This document shows, one piece after another, positions 1 through 12,776 of a DNA stretch of 64,000 nt (position 1 is the first letter of the stretch; each line of letters opens with the position of its first letter). A program made the position numbers and the translations under genes. The notes beneath the pieces were generated by a model. The model was given only the letters and a program-made list of their open reading frames with translations, was not told where the DNA came from and made no database searches. The DNA comes from Dromaius novaehollandiae (Eukaryota > Chordata > Aves > Casuariiformes > Dromaiidae): assembly GCF_036370855.1 (NCBI RefSeq), contig NC_088098.1, positions 206,691,336 to 206,755,335 on the forward strand. The letters run 5' to 3'.

Positions 1-952
1 TCCATCCTAAAGGTGTCCTAGAAGTTCTGGAGAGCAAACAGACAAATTTATTTCTTGTCTTAAATTAAACTTGCAAGTGTTCCTGGGATCTTGCCACAAC
101 TAAGGCAGAGATCACCACACAAGCGGCAGTTGCAATTTTTTTGAGCAAACAGTACAGTCACCCTTTCAGGATTATAAGGTTACACTTAGCATGTGGAGGC
201 TCACATAGGAAGACAGCCTGCATGCACAGAGACAGACAGACCAGAAAGCAGACTCACAACAGTAGAATGATCACAAAGAAGATAAACCTTAGTCAGAGCT
301 AAACCCAGACCTCTCTCAGTTCTTCAAACTTGATTAACTGTGTGGAATTTAGCACCCAATTCCACTAAAAGGATTTAATTGTGGTGGCTACTAATTCACA
401 AAGATATCAGAGAATCACAGACATCTAGTGTGATCCAGAAAAAGATCAACTGATCTGCTTGCTGAAATTAAGTTCACCAGCCAGGTACAAAGAGACAAAT
501 AAGCCAGCCCCTTCCAAATTCCAGCTGCCATGCTTGGTAAAAGTCCTTGAGAAAGGAAATCTTGTTGCTGAATCAGTTATTTCAGTTCTGACCCTGGAGA
601 AACCTACTGTTACTTTCAATGAACAAGGTCACCCTTTCAAAGAGTTTGGCCCAGGTAAACAGTGCAATCAGTTTTGCTCCATAAATGGAGCTCACAACAA
701 TAGGGTGTCAAGATCTTAAACAGCTTGCTACAGTTGCCTTATCAAGAACCATTGCATAGCCTGGAAGTCTTGCAGCAGACTGACTAGCTGAAGATCTACT
801 AGCAGACATGTCCTTACATACTCCTAGACAAACGCCATTTACTTCAGCATCTGATAAAAGCTGGTGTGCAGGGGGACAATTTTGACAGAGTTCAAAGCCG
901 TTCCCAACACCAGAGTCTGATACTGGAGTATCCGCTCCTTCAAGCTATATAC

Positions 953-985
<33 letters not shown>

Positions 986-1749
986 ATGTGTGTACACATA
1001 TGTACATATATATGTATATATTTGCAGGTGGAAGCCTCTCTTTCCTTGAGCCCTCTGTAGCTCATACTTGAGAGTCTTGTGGTCTATCTGCAGAAGCAGG
1101 TGAAATCTATACTGGATTCCAGAATTCTAGCCCACAGATGGTACAGAGATAGAACATGACCAAACATGGTCATGCTCAACTTCTAAAAGCTACTGATTTA
1201 AAGAGAATCCTGAAAAGGCAGACTGGTTCAAACACACTGACAAGACATCTGGTGTTACAGGGCTAGCAACTCCAGACTCTAGAACCCTGCAAGCAAAAAA
1301 TCATCAGTAACTGTGCTTCTTAAGGGGAAGAGGCAAAAAGAAAAAATACACAAGCTAAGTCAAATCCGTGTCATAAAAGAATGTAACTGTAAGTATTCAG
1401 TATTGTGCAAGGTCACTCAGAGAAATTCAGCGTTTAGGGATACACTCAATTCTATATGCCTGTCACGAACTAACCACAGAAGAGGAACATCAACAAATAC
1501 TGTTAAGGCTAAACAGAACTTCAGTTCTTGTAGTGCATGGTCACTCAAGGCCTGACTGGCCATGTGGAGTTTCACTGAGAACTTCAAATTTTTATCCCAC
1601 TTTAGCTAAAGGAAAAAAAACAATGTCTAGTTGCTATCATGCTCTACAGAACAAAGTTTTGCTCAACTCTATTATTGACATGTAACTATAAAGTGTTAAT
1701 TACAATAATCAAGACAAATCTGATACAGTACACAGTAGAAATAACAGAC
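1..1749 (-). other. CEP57: CEP57 intron 5 (partial)
   Basis: Follows the exon 5 donor. I saw no conserved CEP57 coding segment on the minus strand. It contains an AT/AC microsatellite. The small plus-strand open frames here show no recognisable similarity. Confidence 0.8.
945..1023. repeat. (TA)n/(CA)n compound microsatellite
   Basis: Alternating pyrimidine-purine run: TA repeats, then about a dozen CA units, then mixed TG/TA repeats. It lies in CEP57 intron 5. Confidence 0.95.
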
Positions 1750-1866
1750 CTCTGCTAGGGACTGCATTGTATTAAGTCTGGTGTACTCTTTTTCCAGCAT
1801 ATCCAGCTTTTCCAATTTAGACTGAACATGTGATTGATCAAAAAGCCGATCTCTTTCTAACGTACC
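1750..1866 (-). CDS. CEP57: CEP57 coding exon 5 (coiled coil), last exon in the window
   Basis: 117 nt, exactly 39 codons, residues 164-202 ([10 protein letters not shown]...TMQSLAE), the same length as the human equivalent. The acceptor is TTTTCAAG and the donor GTCTGT. The next expected block (human KKMQELEAKL...) is not found on the minus strand of 1-1749, so the following exon lies outside the window. Confidence 0.93.
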
Positions 1867-4800
1867 CTTGAAAAGAGAAGAAAACAGCAAAACAATTAAG
1901 CACAATAAAATAGGAACATCCGTAGTAAGTCTTATGTCTGCAATGCAAAGGGGATCCATAAATAAACCAAAGAAACCACCAGCTTCTTTGTGCAATTCTA
2001 CATGGTGCTACAATTGAAGAGCAACTACACCACTGGCCCACCAATGTTGGGAACCTCACACTTAGCTAGATTCAGACAAGAGCTGGTTCTGCAGTCGCCC
2101 CGCTATCCCCCCAAACCCAAAACCATAAAGACCCCTCACTACTCAGCTGTTAGAACTAGTTTCCTTAAATTTTATTTACTTCAGTAAATACATAGATATT
2201 CAATAGACTGAAATAAGACAGTCACAGAGACTGATGAAGAGCTTTAGGTGATCCATACACCTATAAAACAAAATTCACGTCCATTTTAGATACAGGACAA
2301 ACTCCACACTCACTGATATTGGCAAATAGAAGTTTTATTATTATTTTTACAGAACAAGTACTTCAGCTCTCATTTAGCAAGAACAATACTAGTAAAGAAA
2401 ATCCCCAAAGATCTGAAGAGTGCAAACACAAAAGGGAGGCTTTTTTCAGTGGCACATGGGGATAGCACTCCAAGAGATATAGATGAGCCACTGCAGTAAG
2501 CCAAACACAAAGCAGCAAATAATTATTGTAGTAACAGAGCCTATGATACTGTCTTAGAGACAGGTGCACAGAAAGGAAAATGCCAGCAATCAGGTATGAC
2601 TAGGAAACCTAAGTAGAGAAATTATCCACACAAGTATATAAAGGCCAGCTCAATAAGAAACAGTTACACTTAAAGGTATTAAAATTAGAGTAACTACAAA
2701 AAAAAAAAAATCATAACACAGTTCATGACTTTTATAAAATTACCCTTAAAACAGTCTTGAGAACACACCTGTTTCTCCAAGAGATGAGTCTTCTCGTTTT
2801 CTGCATGCTGGATCATTTTTCTCATGTAGTCCAGCTGTTTCTCTAAAAGGCTGCAACGAGACTCAGCAGCTGCCAACTGGGAAGCCAGTTCTGAAGATAA
2901 CAGAAGGCAGAAAAGGAAAATCATGCGCTGCTCGTTCCTGGGATTTCTCAGTGTTTTCAGCACAGCTCCAAAATAAGCCAGAAACAAACCATCTAAAGCT
3001 GCTCACAAAACCCATCAAATTTTGCTTGCATGCAAATCCCTAAAAGAAAGTATGCTTTTAAAATGATTTCTTCATAACTGTGTGTCACTACTAGGTAAAA
3101 AGTGCTATAACAAAGTAATTTAAAATACTTTTATGCATGGATAAAGTACAAGTTTCATCTGCAGCACTGTTCTATGGTATTTATATAAAGTTTGCAGACA
3201 ACCTCGATTTTTCTTTGACACTTCAGTCTTGTCATGTTCTTTGTGTTGCATTTGTTCAGTTAGTACTTTTTTATAGTCTGCTGTCTCTCTGCTGAGGTGT
3301 TTTACATTCTCCTCTGCCTGAAGCCGTTCCAACTCTAGCCGACGAATTTTTTCCTGGAGATTCTTCAGAGCAGAAAATATTGCTGTAATTGAACAAGTAT
3401 CTTTTGTCAGATGCTGGTAAACAACCATTTCAAGAAAACACCAAACTGAAAGCCTCTTATAAAAGTATGCTATATGAGAAAGCCAGAGTTTTCCTCACCA
3501 CTATCCAGAATACACTTCCCCCTACACTGTAACTGATTCTAAAAATCATTTCAACTGTATGGATGCCTTTGGTATCTACCTTTATCTGAAACATCTGAGA
3601 TAGATGCATCCATAGCTCGGCATAAGACAGGTAAATAGTCTGTATATTAAGTGCAAAGAGTGCATCTTCTGACTCATTTTATCGAAAGGAAACAAAAGGT
3701 CTCAACTGAATAGTTAAGAGTCGCAGTCCTCTACATGCTCAACAGAGCGTTATTTTCCCTCCACAAGTGCATGCTAGCATGACAAATACGCAAACACAAC
3801 ATTCCTATGAGTGATCACTGAGCAGGAAAAAAGGCAAGATTATCAGAGGAGCTATAAAAATCTTATTTCTCTGAACAGCCACTCTTTTTTGATTCTCTTC
3901 TTTTGCTTTCACACCTGTGTTCCTTCCCCTCCTGTTAGATATGCAACTCCTTTGTGCCAAACAACTTTCCCTCTTTCCATTCAATTCCTGCTTTAACAAT
4001 TACCCAATAAAACCTTCATATATTCATCATCACAGAAAAGGCAGTTGTAATAGAACTCGCATCATCTTGCAATTAGACCATCTGCTGGTAATCTGGTGTA
4101 TTACGTCTCTTAGCCGTATTGTTTGATTCTGCAAAGGGAATCATAACCATAAGCCCTTTCCCCACGCAGTCCCATTAAAGGAAAACACAAGAACATCTGT
4201 ACAGACAGCTCATATAGCAGACTTATCTTTGAGGTCATGTTACCACACTCCTTTGTGCTTAAACCCACTCTAGAGAAAGAACGTGCCTTTATTACAGAAC
4301 GTATGAACCCAAGAGAGTTGGGACTTGATATTTCTTTGAGCATCAGATCACAAATAAAGGAAAAATAGTTATCAAAACGAGTTTTCCAGAGTGAAAATTC
4401 AGAGTCCTGAAATGTAGAATAGCAGAGCATTAGAGTATTATACTAATAAAAACTGTCTACTCTAAGGTAACTGTAAGTAAATAAGAAGTGTGCGACAGTA
4501 GTCACAAGTTAATGCAAAATTGTGGATAGTCTGGCCCTGTTTCCAGGATGACAGAATAACCAACTGCAGCACCTTCTCTTTATTTATATTACTGTTATCA
4601 GGATACATTTGAAATGGGTACAGCTGAAACTATAAACAGCTTTGTTACATAATCCTTAGGGCTTTTTCCTCCTCAGAGTGTTCAAAGCATATATGCCACG
4701 ACACACACAAACAAGACAAAGTCAAATCAAAATAAGCAAAACTTGCTATACTCAGTTTCAGGATTTTTAAATATGATTTTACACAGGTGGGCATGGTGGA

Positions 4801-7800
4801 AAGACCTCCAAGAACAATCAAATCATTTTTCCCTCTGAAGTTAATTCCTAAATCCTTAACTTAATAATCCTTAATTATTAAAATATATACTCCAAAACAT
4901 TTTTGCACTCTTAAAACCTAGACAAACAAAGCAAGATACCAGATTATGTGACTGTTGTCTCTTGTTTTTAGTATGTATTCATATTTACTTAAAATTTTTT
5001 TTGAAAATAGAGACATTTCAAAATCTTTAAAGAAGATATAATTTATTAGATATTCCTCCCCAAGCACTTGTTTTGGAGTTAGTAAATTCCCTGTTCGAAA
5101 AAATTTATCAGAAAAACTTGGATGTCAAAAGTTTCTCTAATGAAACATACAACACAATCTACAAAAATACACCTACATCAGTAATTCATAAGAGAGCTTT
5201 CTTTCCTCATGAAGTTTTTATCTACGTCACAAGGTTCTTCTAGCTTTGTGTCAACGGCACTCAAAACTGATTGTATTGTGCATGCCAGAGCACATATTAC
5301 ATTTTAAATGACATTTCAAGACTTCAGGTTTCATCTACCAGATCATTAACGTGCAAGTCTCTCATAATTCAGGCATGAATTATGTTATTAGAACAGGCAC
5401 TTGAACCTATCATGCTGATTTTCAACCTATTTTGAGTTACATTAGGGTTCAGCTTAAGTCTCTCTGATTTTTCTCCCTATAAGGAAGAAAATAGGAAGTT
5501 TTTCATACCCTTAAGCCTCCATGCAACTCCAATCTTAAAGGAGTATTTTCACAGTGACCCTGAGCCAAACACCTCACATGAAAGAAATCAGTCCTGTTCT
5601 AGCCTCCCAATTCCCTTGGCTCCCTCCTGTACTTATCCTAACACAGCTCTAGAGCACATCTCATTGCATGACAAGCCAATTCACTAGAACAAGAGAAAAC
5701 TAATCAAGAATATTTTTGCACGTCAGTCTAGGCAAGATGAATCTGTTTATCTGAAGACCAGAATTGGAACAGGAAAGGAGGGAGAAGGAAGAAACTAGAA
5801 ATAGGGAAGAAGAAATCGGAGTGAAACCTCCTCTCTTTTTGGTGATGGTGAACTGTCAGTTCAGCACTAAGCTACATGATATTCCTTTCTGTATGCTCTA
5901 AGCACTTCACTGATAAATCTTGCCCCTCCATCTTTTGCACATGAGAAATCTTCCCATTCCATCAACATGGAGCCTTTCCCCTTGCTCCAAACCATTTTGA
6001 GAACTAAAGTCTCCTTATTTCAAACTCAGCTGTGAAATGGGGAGAGGCAGGATTGAGGGAGGGAGAGGAGAATGGAACAAGGGGCAATGAAAACATGTTA
6101 AGCCATTTTCAAAGAACTCAGCCAATGTTACAGTTCTGTACTACTAAAAGGCAGCACCTTGCTCCAGCTATAAAGATGACCTTTTTCAGGAAGAGGAGTG
6201 GTAAGGAACTAAAAAACACAACCTACACATCACTGTGAAGCGAGAAAGGATAAAAAGATTGCGTCCTTTTCATAAATGATGCTTTGAACCCCTGTACCAG
6301 GTGATTTGGCAACAGGTAAGAAAATTTAGCTGAACTATTTATTACCTCTGCTGTTACTTTCAGGATATGGAATGACAGGTTTCCGCGGGGAGCGTAGCAA
6401 ATCGGAATTAATAAACGGCTTGTACTTTGGATAATCTATAAATGAAGTTGCAGAGAGTCCATCTGTGGTTGACATAGATTTATAAATTTTGCGTAGATCA
6501 CTCTGAAAAATAAAACAAAGTTGTTACTCAGTACATTTGTTTCTCTATCACAACAAACATGTAGAATCAATTAAGTGATGTGGGGAAATACCACTGCAGG
6601 AGATAGTAGTAGCACAAAGGTAATATACCCTTCCTCACAGCCCTGGTCCATGTCATTTTTAAATCTCAGTTCCCATAAAAACAGTATTAAAAAAAACCCC
6701 AAATGTCTTATTTTTTTATGCTGGTTTCCAATTTCCAATTTTGCTTCCTACTTATTTATACTCTCTCTTGCTTATTAAGAACGTAATACACCAGTCAGGT
6801 GGAAAGCAGCCTTGTTCTTAACTGAAAATCAGAGTCTGTTGCACATAAGAAACTACAAGGGTGACCAAACCTGATAAAGCATACCTGAAACCACAGCTCT
6901 ACATATCCTAATCTAATATAATAACAGTTCACAGACCATAAAAAGGGAAAAGAACATGCATTTTCTTCACCTCACTCTCCCAGCCACATAGTCCCAACCC
7001 CTCTTTTACTCTGGCTACAGTTTATCATCTTTCATATCCTTCCAAGAATAGATTGAAATATCTACCGAAACACCTGAGCTTCTTTACACCACATTTGATC
7101 AGTGCAACATGCACGAGATAAGCAACAAAAGATCACAGCCAGGAAGGGACCTCTGCCTCTGAGCAGCAACATGCTGTTAGGTCAGCTTAAGACTGTTCTC
7201 AAAAATGCAGCCGCAGGGACCACAGATTTCCCAGCTGCCTCTACCTGCTTTGCAAAAGTTTGTCATGTTTTGGATGATGCAGTGGTCAGAAGGAGCCACC
7301 TAGTACTGAAAACGCTATGCAGTAGGGATACAATTAAGTCGTGCTTTCTAACCAGGTTCTTCTATGGAAAAGGGCAAAGCATCCTGTGTACTTTGTGTTT
7401 GTGGTTTTGATTCAAAAACTGGCTACCTGGACAAAGTTTTGATTTAGGTATGTGTCTTAAATAAAATGCGGGTGCTTATTTTTAATGTGCTAGTCACTTC
7501 TTTTTCAATTGTACCCACCGCTGAACATTTCAGGTCACCCTCAAATTCTATTACTAAGATAAAAGTGGGCAGCAGGCAGACACGATGCTCTGGCTCCTAC
7601 AGCTTAGCACACAGAGGGTTTACTTCACAAATATGACAAAGAAGAAATTGCTAATATTGTCAGGTTACTTCAAGCTTTTGCAAATATCAATTACTTGGAA
7701 CATATCTTGATTTAAATTAAAATGCAGAAAGCATTTATGATACTGTGTCATAGCAAATTAAACAAGAGCCCAAGTTGCATTGGGAGGAAGAAAAAAAAAA

Positions 7801-10800
7801 AACAAGGAAAAGAAAATCTAAGAAAGTCATGTTACTTAAAAGCCTATATGCGGATAATTTCACGTTAAGAACAAACTGATTCATTGTCAATGAAATATTC
7901 AGTACCCTGAATATTTCAGTGTTTCTAAACACAGCTTTATCTGCAAAGGAATTCCTTGCAGTTCATGTTTATAACATTTTCCTAAACAACATAAGCACTT
8001 TTCTTGGTATAATTGCATTTGCACAAGAGCTTTTGCCACCACAGAAAGTAATTAAAATACTCATCCCTAATTAAGAATATATTTACAAAAAATATTTTGA
8101 ACAGTTTTTTATGCACATGCACATACACACTCTGTTTTATATGCCAGCAGCCATCTGATCTAACTCTGTAAAGCACTTAATGTTAGAATTGCTTGAAAGT
8201 CTTTGAGCAGTGAGACTAGATCCCACTCCTGCAAAAATACCATCAACATTACAGGATGTTAAATTGCTACGAGCAGAATAACAAGTAAGATCAAACAATG
8301 AAGGAAAACTGGACCCAACAAAACACAGTATTTTATGCAGCAGGCTGAGAGCAACAGCAGCAGCCAAGGTAAGCCTCAGCTCAAATGGCAGAAACCAGTT
8401 TTATCCATTGTTGAAACAAGAGGTGATATCCCATGATCCAGCTGAAAAAAAGAGCATCAGTTTTAAATCAAAGTAGGGCTACCAGACATCTGAACTTTCC
8501 TAGATGTCTTATTTTCTCAGATGTAAAATTTTGTCTGTGCAGAATTAAAAATAACTAACTTGTTTTTTTTAAATGCTGCTTTCTTTACTGGTATAAGTGA
8601 CACCTACATAGGCAACGACGGACTAACCAAAAAAGTTAGCATACTTAAACACTTGAACATCAAGTTACACAAAGCAATACAAATGTTGGCATATTCTTTT
8701 AGTTGCATTTCTCCAAAATACCACCTGAACACAGATTATGTGCATTAAAATTAATTAACCTTTGAATACTACAATACTCAATGCAGACATCTGCTTGAAA
8801 TACTGAAAAATTCATTTACTGAATTTACTGAAAAATTCATACTGAATAGTATCCACAGTATAGTTTTAGACAATCATTCCTTCTCCATCTAAAGAATCAC
8901 GTTAACAATTATATTTTCCGTATATACTTGAGCAGAAGACCTTTTAGTATTCTGCTGAATGACTTCTAAATGCACCTGAATTGAAAAATTTAAGAAAGCT
9001 TATGAAACAGCAACAATCAATGTCACAAATCCCAGATTCAAATATCATTCCCTGCTCTTCTCCTCCTCTCTAGTCTCCCAAAGTCATTCAAAATTATTTT
9101 TTAAGTCAATTTGCTGCTCTTGCAAATTCTCATGGGTATCACCACCTAGCACTTATTTCAGGAAAATCCTGAAACACAGGGGAAAAAGAATTTTTTTTCA
9201 TATATATATATATGTATGTGCATATATACATTTTCATATGTGTATGTATATATGTGTGTATATCTATATACACACACGCAAGAAAATCAGGGAATTCTAT
9301 TTGTTCTGAATTATGAGTAGGCCATATCTGCTAACTACACCCTCTCCCCTCTTTTCTGGGTACTCCCTATCTTCTTTCTATCCCTGACCACACAGAAGCC
9401 TCATACTAATGAGCAAAGAAGCTTAACAGTCCCACAGGCGCTAAGTGCAACAGTATTACGTATTAGTGGAGAACTGCGCACATTTAATCTTTACCTATCT
9501 GAGGACATTACCTTCCAGAATTTATTTCTGCAGTCATTTCATATCAACTGTCTACTCAAATATGCAAGAAAGCATATTTAAAATACAGACTAACAGTAGC
9601 TTAATATAACGGTAGGAAATGATGACCTCTTCAAGCTTCCCAAGACTAAACACAGTCTAAGGGCCAGAACAAGATAGGAGAAGTCTTAACATAGGAATCA
9701 ATAACTACAGGCAGGAGCATAATTTTCAGCTCAAGTCCCTGTAGATGGAAAATACCACTCGCCATAACACTGTCACATCTCTGATGCAGAAAAGAGAGTA
9801 TGGCACACCAGCCATCAAAAACTATACAGACAACTATTAATCTCAATATTATACCAAATGCTTTAGAGTCCTATCACTCACAAGGCTTCCCTGAAGCAAG
9901 ATGTCCACACTAAATGATCTCAGGAAGAAAAAAGCACCCTATGTTTTTCTCCTCAGCATACATAATTTGACTACATGTGTGGACAGTAAAAACAGCAATG
10001 ATTTATAAACAAACTATAGAACCAAAGCAGCAGAAAAACACAGGAAAACTCTCTCAGGAAATAACTGCAACAAGAAAGTAAGAAGGCACGAAGATACCAC
10101 CACTGATACTAAGAGCTTGGCACTGGACAAAGGGAGTAAGTCAAAGTGGGTGCTACTTTACAAGTTCTTATATACGTTATCTGAAAATATTTTAAAAGTT
10201 AATCATCTGAAGCTGGATAATGGTTTAAATGACATCCTGTAGTCCTCAGACTTTTTTTTCTTTTTAAGGCAGAAATAGGTGAAAATTATCCAGAGATAGA
10301 AAATACAGAATAAACATTGTAATATTGAATTCTTTGAGCAGAAAATATCCAGCTAAAGTACTCAGTTATTGAAGCCTTTCGAACAGCCATCTGGGAGAGA
10401 CGCTATCTCAAGATCTAGCCTGCCCTCTGCCCTCATTACTGGGAAGGTGGGGAGGGAGGAACAGTCCCTGATACTCAGAAACTAACCCAAGTGCTCTCTA
10501 TGCCTGACTGATAGGAAACTTATTTAAATTGCAAATGCTCCCATCTCAGACCTCTAGTTAAAAAACAAAAAAAAAAAAAGAAGAAAAGTAAAACACTCAG
10601 CTTCATCAAGCCCTTACAGCAAATGAAAAAAAAAAAGTTAGTATGAGACTGTTTTGTTTTTTTTTTTATTTTATTTTATTTTTTATTTCTGCTGTAGGGT
10701 GTGCCAAAATCAGTATGAAGCACTGAAAGTTGTAAGCCTGCTTGTCTTCTTTTTTGGTCTTCCATTATGTTTAACTTCTGAATGAACAGATACAAAAAAT

Positions 10801-12180
10801 ATTTGGTGGACAATTTTCTAAAAGTTTTGCTTTACTAACTAAACTAATTAAACAGCCTCTGCTAATCAACCTGAGGCTAAACCAATTTGCTGACATCCTT
10901 CTCAATGCATCCTATAAAAATACCAGTTAGGAAGGATAGAGGAACCCTCAAATCATTCTGACACTGCTCTTAATGCTGCAGGTGTAAACCTTGGACCAGA
11001 CTGCAGGGGGAGGAGGAGGTGGAAGAGAAGCACAACCAAAACCACTGAGCTAGGCTAGGTTTATCGGGCAGCTAATACTAGTGGGACCCCAAATCAAGAA
11101 TGCTCACAAGACACATGTTACCTACCACCACGTTGCATCTTTTTTCACCATCTATGTTTCTCCAAGGTACGTACTTATACTCATAAGACATTGCTGCTTG
11201 CAAAAAGATCTAACTTCAGAGAGCTACACACACCAGACCAAGACTTCACATGACAAGCTCAAGTGGAAACTTCTGTTTCACAGGGTTATCTAGCTGCTTC
11301 CAGGCAGCCTCCACCCAGTTCAACTCCGCTATGCTCACTCTAGTCAAGCCTCAGTTTCTTCATTTTGCTTTTCACAAAGTAGAGACACTGGTCCCGTTTC
11401 TTCTCCAAGCTCTGCACCTCAAGAAGATCATAACAAGGAAACCCTAGCCCTTTGCTTCCAACCACCTCTGCATTAGCCAGGTTCCTATTCACACACCTAA
11501 GGATGTGGTTACATATCAAAGCCAAACCGAGGTTTAAGCTAAGGCTTGGAGAACACACACTAAATACATCACCGGCTCTCAAAGGAACAGCTTGCTATAC
11601 TGCCGCAATGGAAACATAAGTACATGATCAAACATTGTTGAGTTTCAAGCAAAAGCAGCGCTGAGCTGAGCCTCATCTAACTTCACGATAAGCATTTCCA
11701 AAGTGGTGACCCCAGAACGGTTTCTGGAAACAGACTCAACCGCAAAGTTTTATTCCCAAGCGCTCACTCACAAACACACTGTCCGGCGGAGCAACCTCCA
11801 AGCCGCCTCCAAGGCTCGCTCCGCGCTGGCCGCCGAAGACGCCCGGCCAGCCGAGCCCGCCACACGCGGCACGGGGCCAGGGCTCGCCGCACGCAGAGGC
11901 CGCCCGCCGCCCTCCCACGCGCCTCTAGCCGAAGCCCGACGCGCGTTTCCACCGCAGCCCACGCGAAACGGCGCTGCTTCAGCCGGGCCGCCGGGGCTAC
12001 GCTGCCCAGAGGCCCGCGGGCCGGGCTCGCCACCCCGCACCGCTCCGCGCGGCTGAGCGCGGCCCGGGCCCCACCGCCACAAGGGGCCAGTAAGATGGCC
12101 CCGGCCCCACTCTCCCCACGCTTGTGGGACCGGGCGCGGCCGAGCCTCACCGTGCGCTGATGGTCGCCCGCCGCCGCCAT
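1750..12180 (-). CDS. CEP57: CEP57, centrosomal protein 57 kDa (translokin), 5' part, five coding exons
   Basis: Coding exons, in gene order, are 12180-12151, 6502-6346, 3382-3203, 2890-2769 and 1866-1750; they join in frame to residues 1-202. Human CEP57 has about 500 residues, so roughly the N-terminal 40% is here and the rest lies past the left edge. Recognised from the conserved run around YPESNSRA (residues 56-63), [18 protein letters not shown] (65-82), [15 protein letters not shown] (135-149) and [12 protein letters not shown] (174-185). The visible part is a basic N-terminus followed by the family's long coiled coil, which is known to direct centrosome localisation and self-association. 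The C-terminal microtubule-binding region is not in the window. In human, CEP57 acts in pericentriolar matrix and centriole organisation, and its loss causes mosaic variegated aneuploidy. CEP57 is chosen over its paralogue CEP57L1 because FAM76B is head to head with it, as on human 11q21. No frameshift or premature stop was seen. Confidence 0.95.
2769..2890 (-). CDS. CEP57: CEP57 coding exon 4 (coiled coil)
   Basis: 122 nt, completes E123 and encodes residues 124-163 ([10 protein letters not shown]...HLLEKQ). The acceptor is TTATCTTCAG and the donor GTGTGT. It matches human ELTSQLLAAENKCNLLEKQLEYMRNMIKHAE in length and heptad register. Confidence 0.94.
3203..3382 (-). CDS. CEP57: CEP57 coding exon 3 (start of coiled coil)
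   Basis: 180 nt, completes A63 and encodes residues 64-122 plus one base. The acceptor is AATTACAG. The heptad-rich sequence includes [21 protein letters not shown], nearly identical to human over its first 20 residues. The reading frame fixes the donor at GTTGTC, which is a poor splice donor. An intron of only 312 nt follows. Confidence 0.92.
3383..6345 (-). other. CEP57: CEP57 intron 2
   Basis: AT-rich intronic sequence between coding exons 3 and 2. No additional exon, RNA gene or recognisable transposon was identified. Confidence 0.8.
6346..6502 (-). CDS. CEP57: CEP57 coding exon 2
   Basis: 157 nt, residues 11-62 plus the first base of codon 63. The acceptor is TTTTTCAG and the donor GTAATA. 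It encodes a Ser/Pro-rich stretch with [12 protein letters not shown] and ends PYPESNSR, aligning with the human NSDLRRSP...YPESNSRA segment. The N-terminal half of the exon is much less conserved than the end. Confidence 0.93.
9199..9279. repeat. (TA)n/(TG)n compound microsatellite
   Basis: About 80 bp of TA, TATG and CA dinucleotide-type repeats with interruptions, within CEP57 intron 1. Confidence 0.9.
10651..10688. repeat. Poly-T followed by (TTTTA)n
   Basis: A T-run grading into four ATTTT-type units. An A-rich tract lies about 60 bp upstream (10561-10590). Confidence 0.85.
12151..12180 (-). CDS. CEP57: CEP57 coding exon 1
   Basis: Encodes residues 1-10, [10 protein letters not shown]. 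The ATG has G at -3 and G at +4, a strong initiation context, and the start MAAA resembles human CEP57. The donor is GTGAGG directly after the ACG codon (phase 0). The open frame continues into the intron, but that stretch is GC-rich filler without homology. Confidence 0.85.
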
Positions 12181-12258
12181 GTCCCCCGGGGCCACTCGCG
12201 CTACAGCATGTCCCTTTAAGGCCGCAACCCCCGTGCAGCGGCCGCCCCGCAGCGACAC

Positions 12259-12270
12259 TTTTTGCGCCAA
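12259..12270. promoter_or_regulatory. E2F-like site near CEP57
   Basis: TTTTTGCGCCAA fits the E2F/DP consensus TTTSGCGC loosely and overlaps a CCAAT box at 12267. It lies about 80 bp upstream of the CEP57 start codon. Confidence 0.5.
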
Positions 12271-12354
12271 TAACGTGCCGCTTGATTGGCAGCGCGGCTC
12301 GCCAATGAGAAAGGGGGAGCGGCAGTAAGTCCCACCCCGAACAGTTACGAGCCC

Positions 12355-12362
12355 AACGTCAT
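12355..12362. promoter_or_regulatory. CRE half-site
   Basis: AACGTCAT contains the ATF/CREB half-site ACGTCA. It lies inside the CCAAT cluster. Confidence 0.4.
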
Positions 12363-12544
12363 AAACTCAATTTTGAGTGACACGCCAGCTACCCAATAAA
12401 GAGGAGAAAAGCCATTCCTTAACCAATAGAACTGGCAAGCTGACAGAAGAGGTAAAACCTCCTGCCCCCAATTGCTTGTGCCGAGAGAACGAGCCCGGGA
12501 GCAGCGAGCGACAGCGGGATTCGCGAGCCGCGCAAGGCGCTTCC

Positions 12545-12556
12545 TGCGCACGCGCA
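12545..12556. promoter_or_regulatory. NRF1-like palindrome
   Basis: TGCGCACGCGCA differs at one position from the NRF1 consensus TGCGCATGCGCA. NRF1 sites are common in bidirectional CpG-island promoters. Confidence 0.6.
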
Positions 12557-12756
12557 GAGGGCAGATAGCGGAAGAGGATGGTCTTTGTCAAAATGAGCCC
12601 CTGAGCCGGAGCCAATAGGGAAGCCGAGCTCGCCCAGAGCGGTCTAATCAGCGCGGCGGCCACGAGGCTGCCCAATCAGCGGCCAGCGCAGGGCGGGGCA
12701 AGCGCGGCCGGATTGGCCGCGGCGGGGGCCTCGGGCGCGGCCATTGGGCGGCGAGT

Positions 12757-12776
12757 TTTGAAGGCAGGTTTGGCGC
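12757..12776. promoter_or_regulatory. CHR-like TTTGAA next to E2F-like TTTGGCGC
   Basis: TTTGAA at 12757-12762 and TTTGGCGC at 12769-12776 lie between CCAAT boxes at 12743 and 12786. CHR elements near CCAAT boxes are typical of DREAM/MuvB-controlled cell-cycle genes. Inferred from motifs only. Confidence 0.4.

Larger units (their letters stand above)
6503..12150 (-). other. CEP57: CEP57 intron 1
   Basis: The longest CEP57 intron in the window. It holds a TA/TG/CA microsatellite, A-rich and TTTTA-rich tracts, and at its 5' end the left flank of the CpG island. A YY1-like AAGATGGC motif lies at 12092-12099, about 50 nt inside the intron. No other coding exon was recognised. Confidence 0.8.

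Noticed and set aside
7131..7160. CR1-like GGAAGGGACCTCTG
   Set aside because: The similarity stops after about 15 bp and the flanks do not follow a CR1 tail.
12181..12270. In-frame 30-codon upstream extension of CEP57
   Set aside because: It would begin at TTG. The ATG at 12180 has a strong context and a human-like MAAA start.
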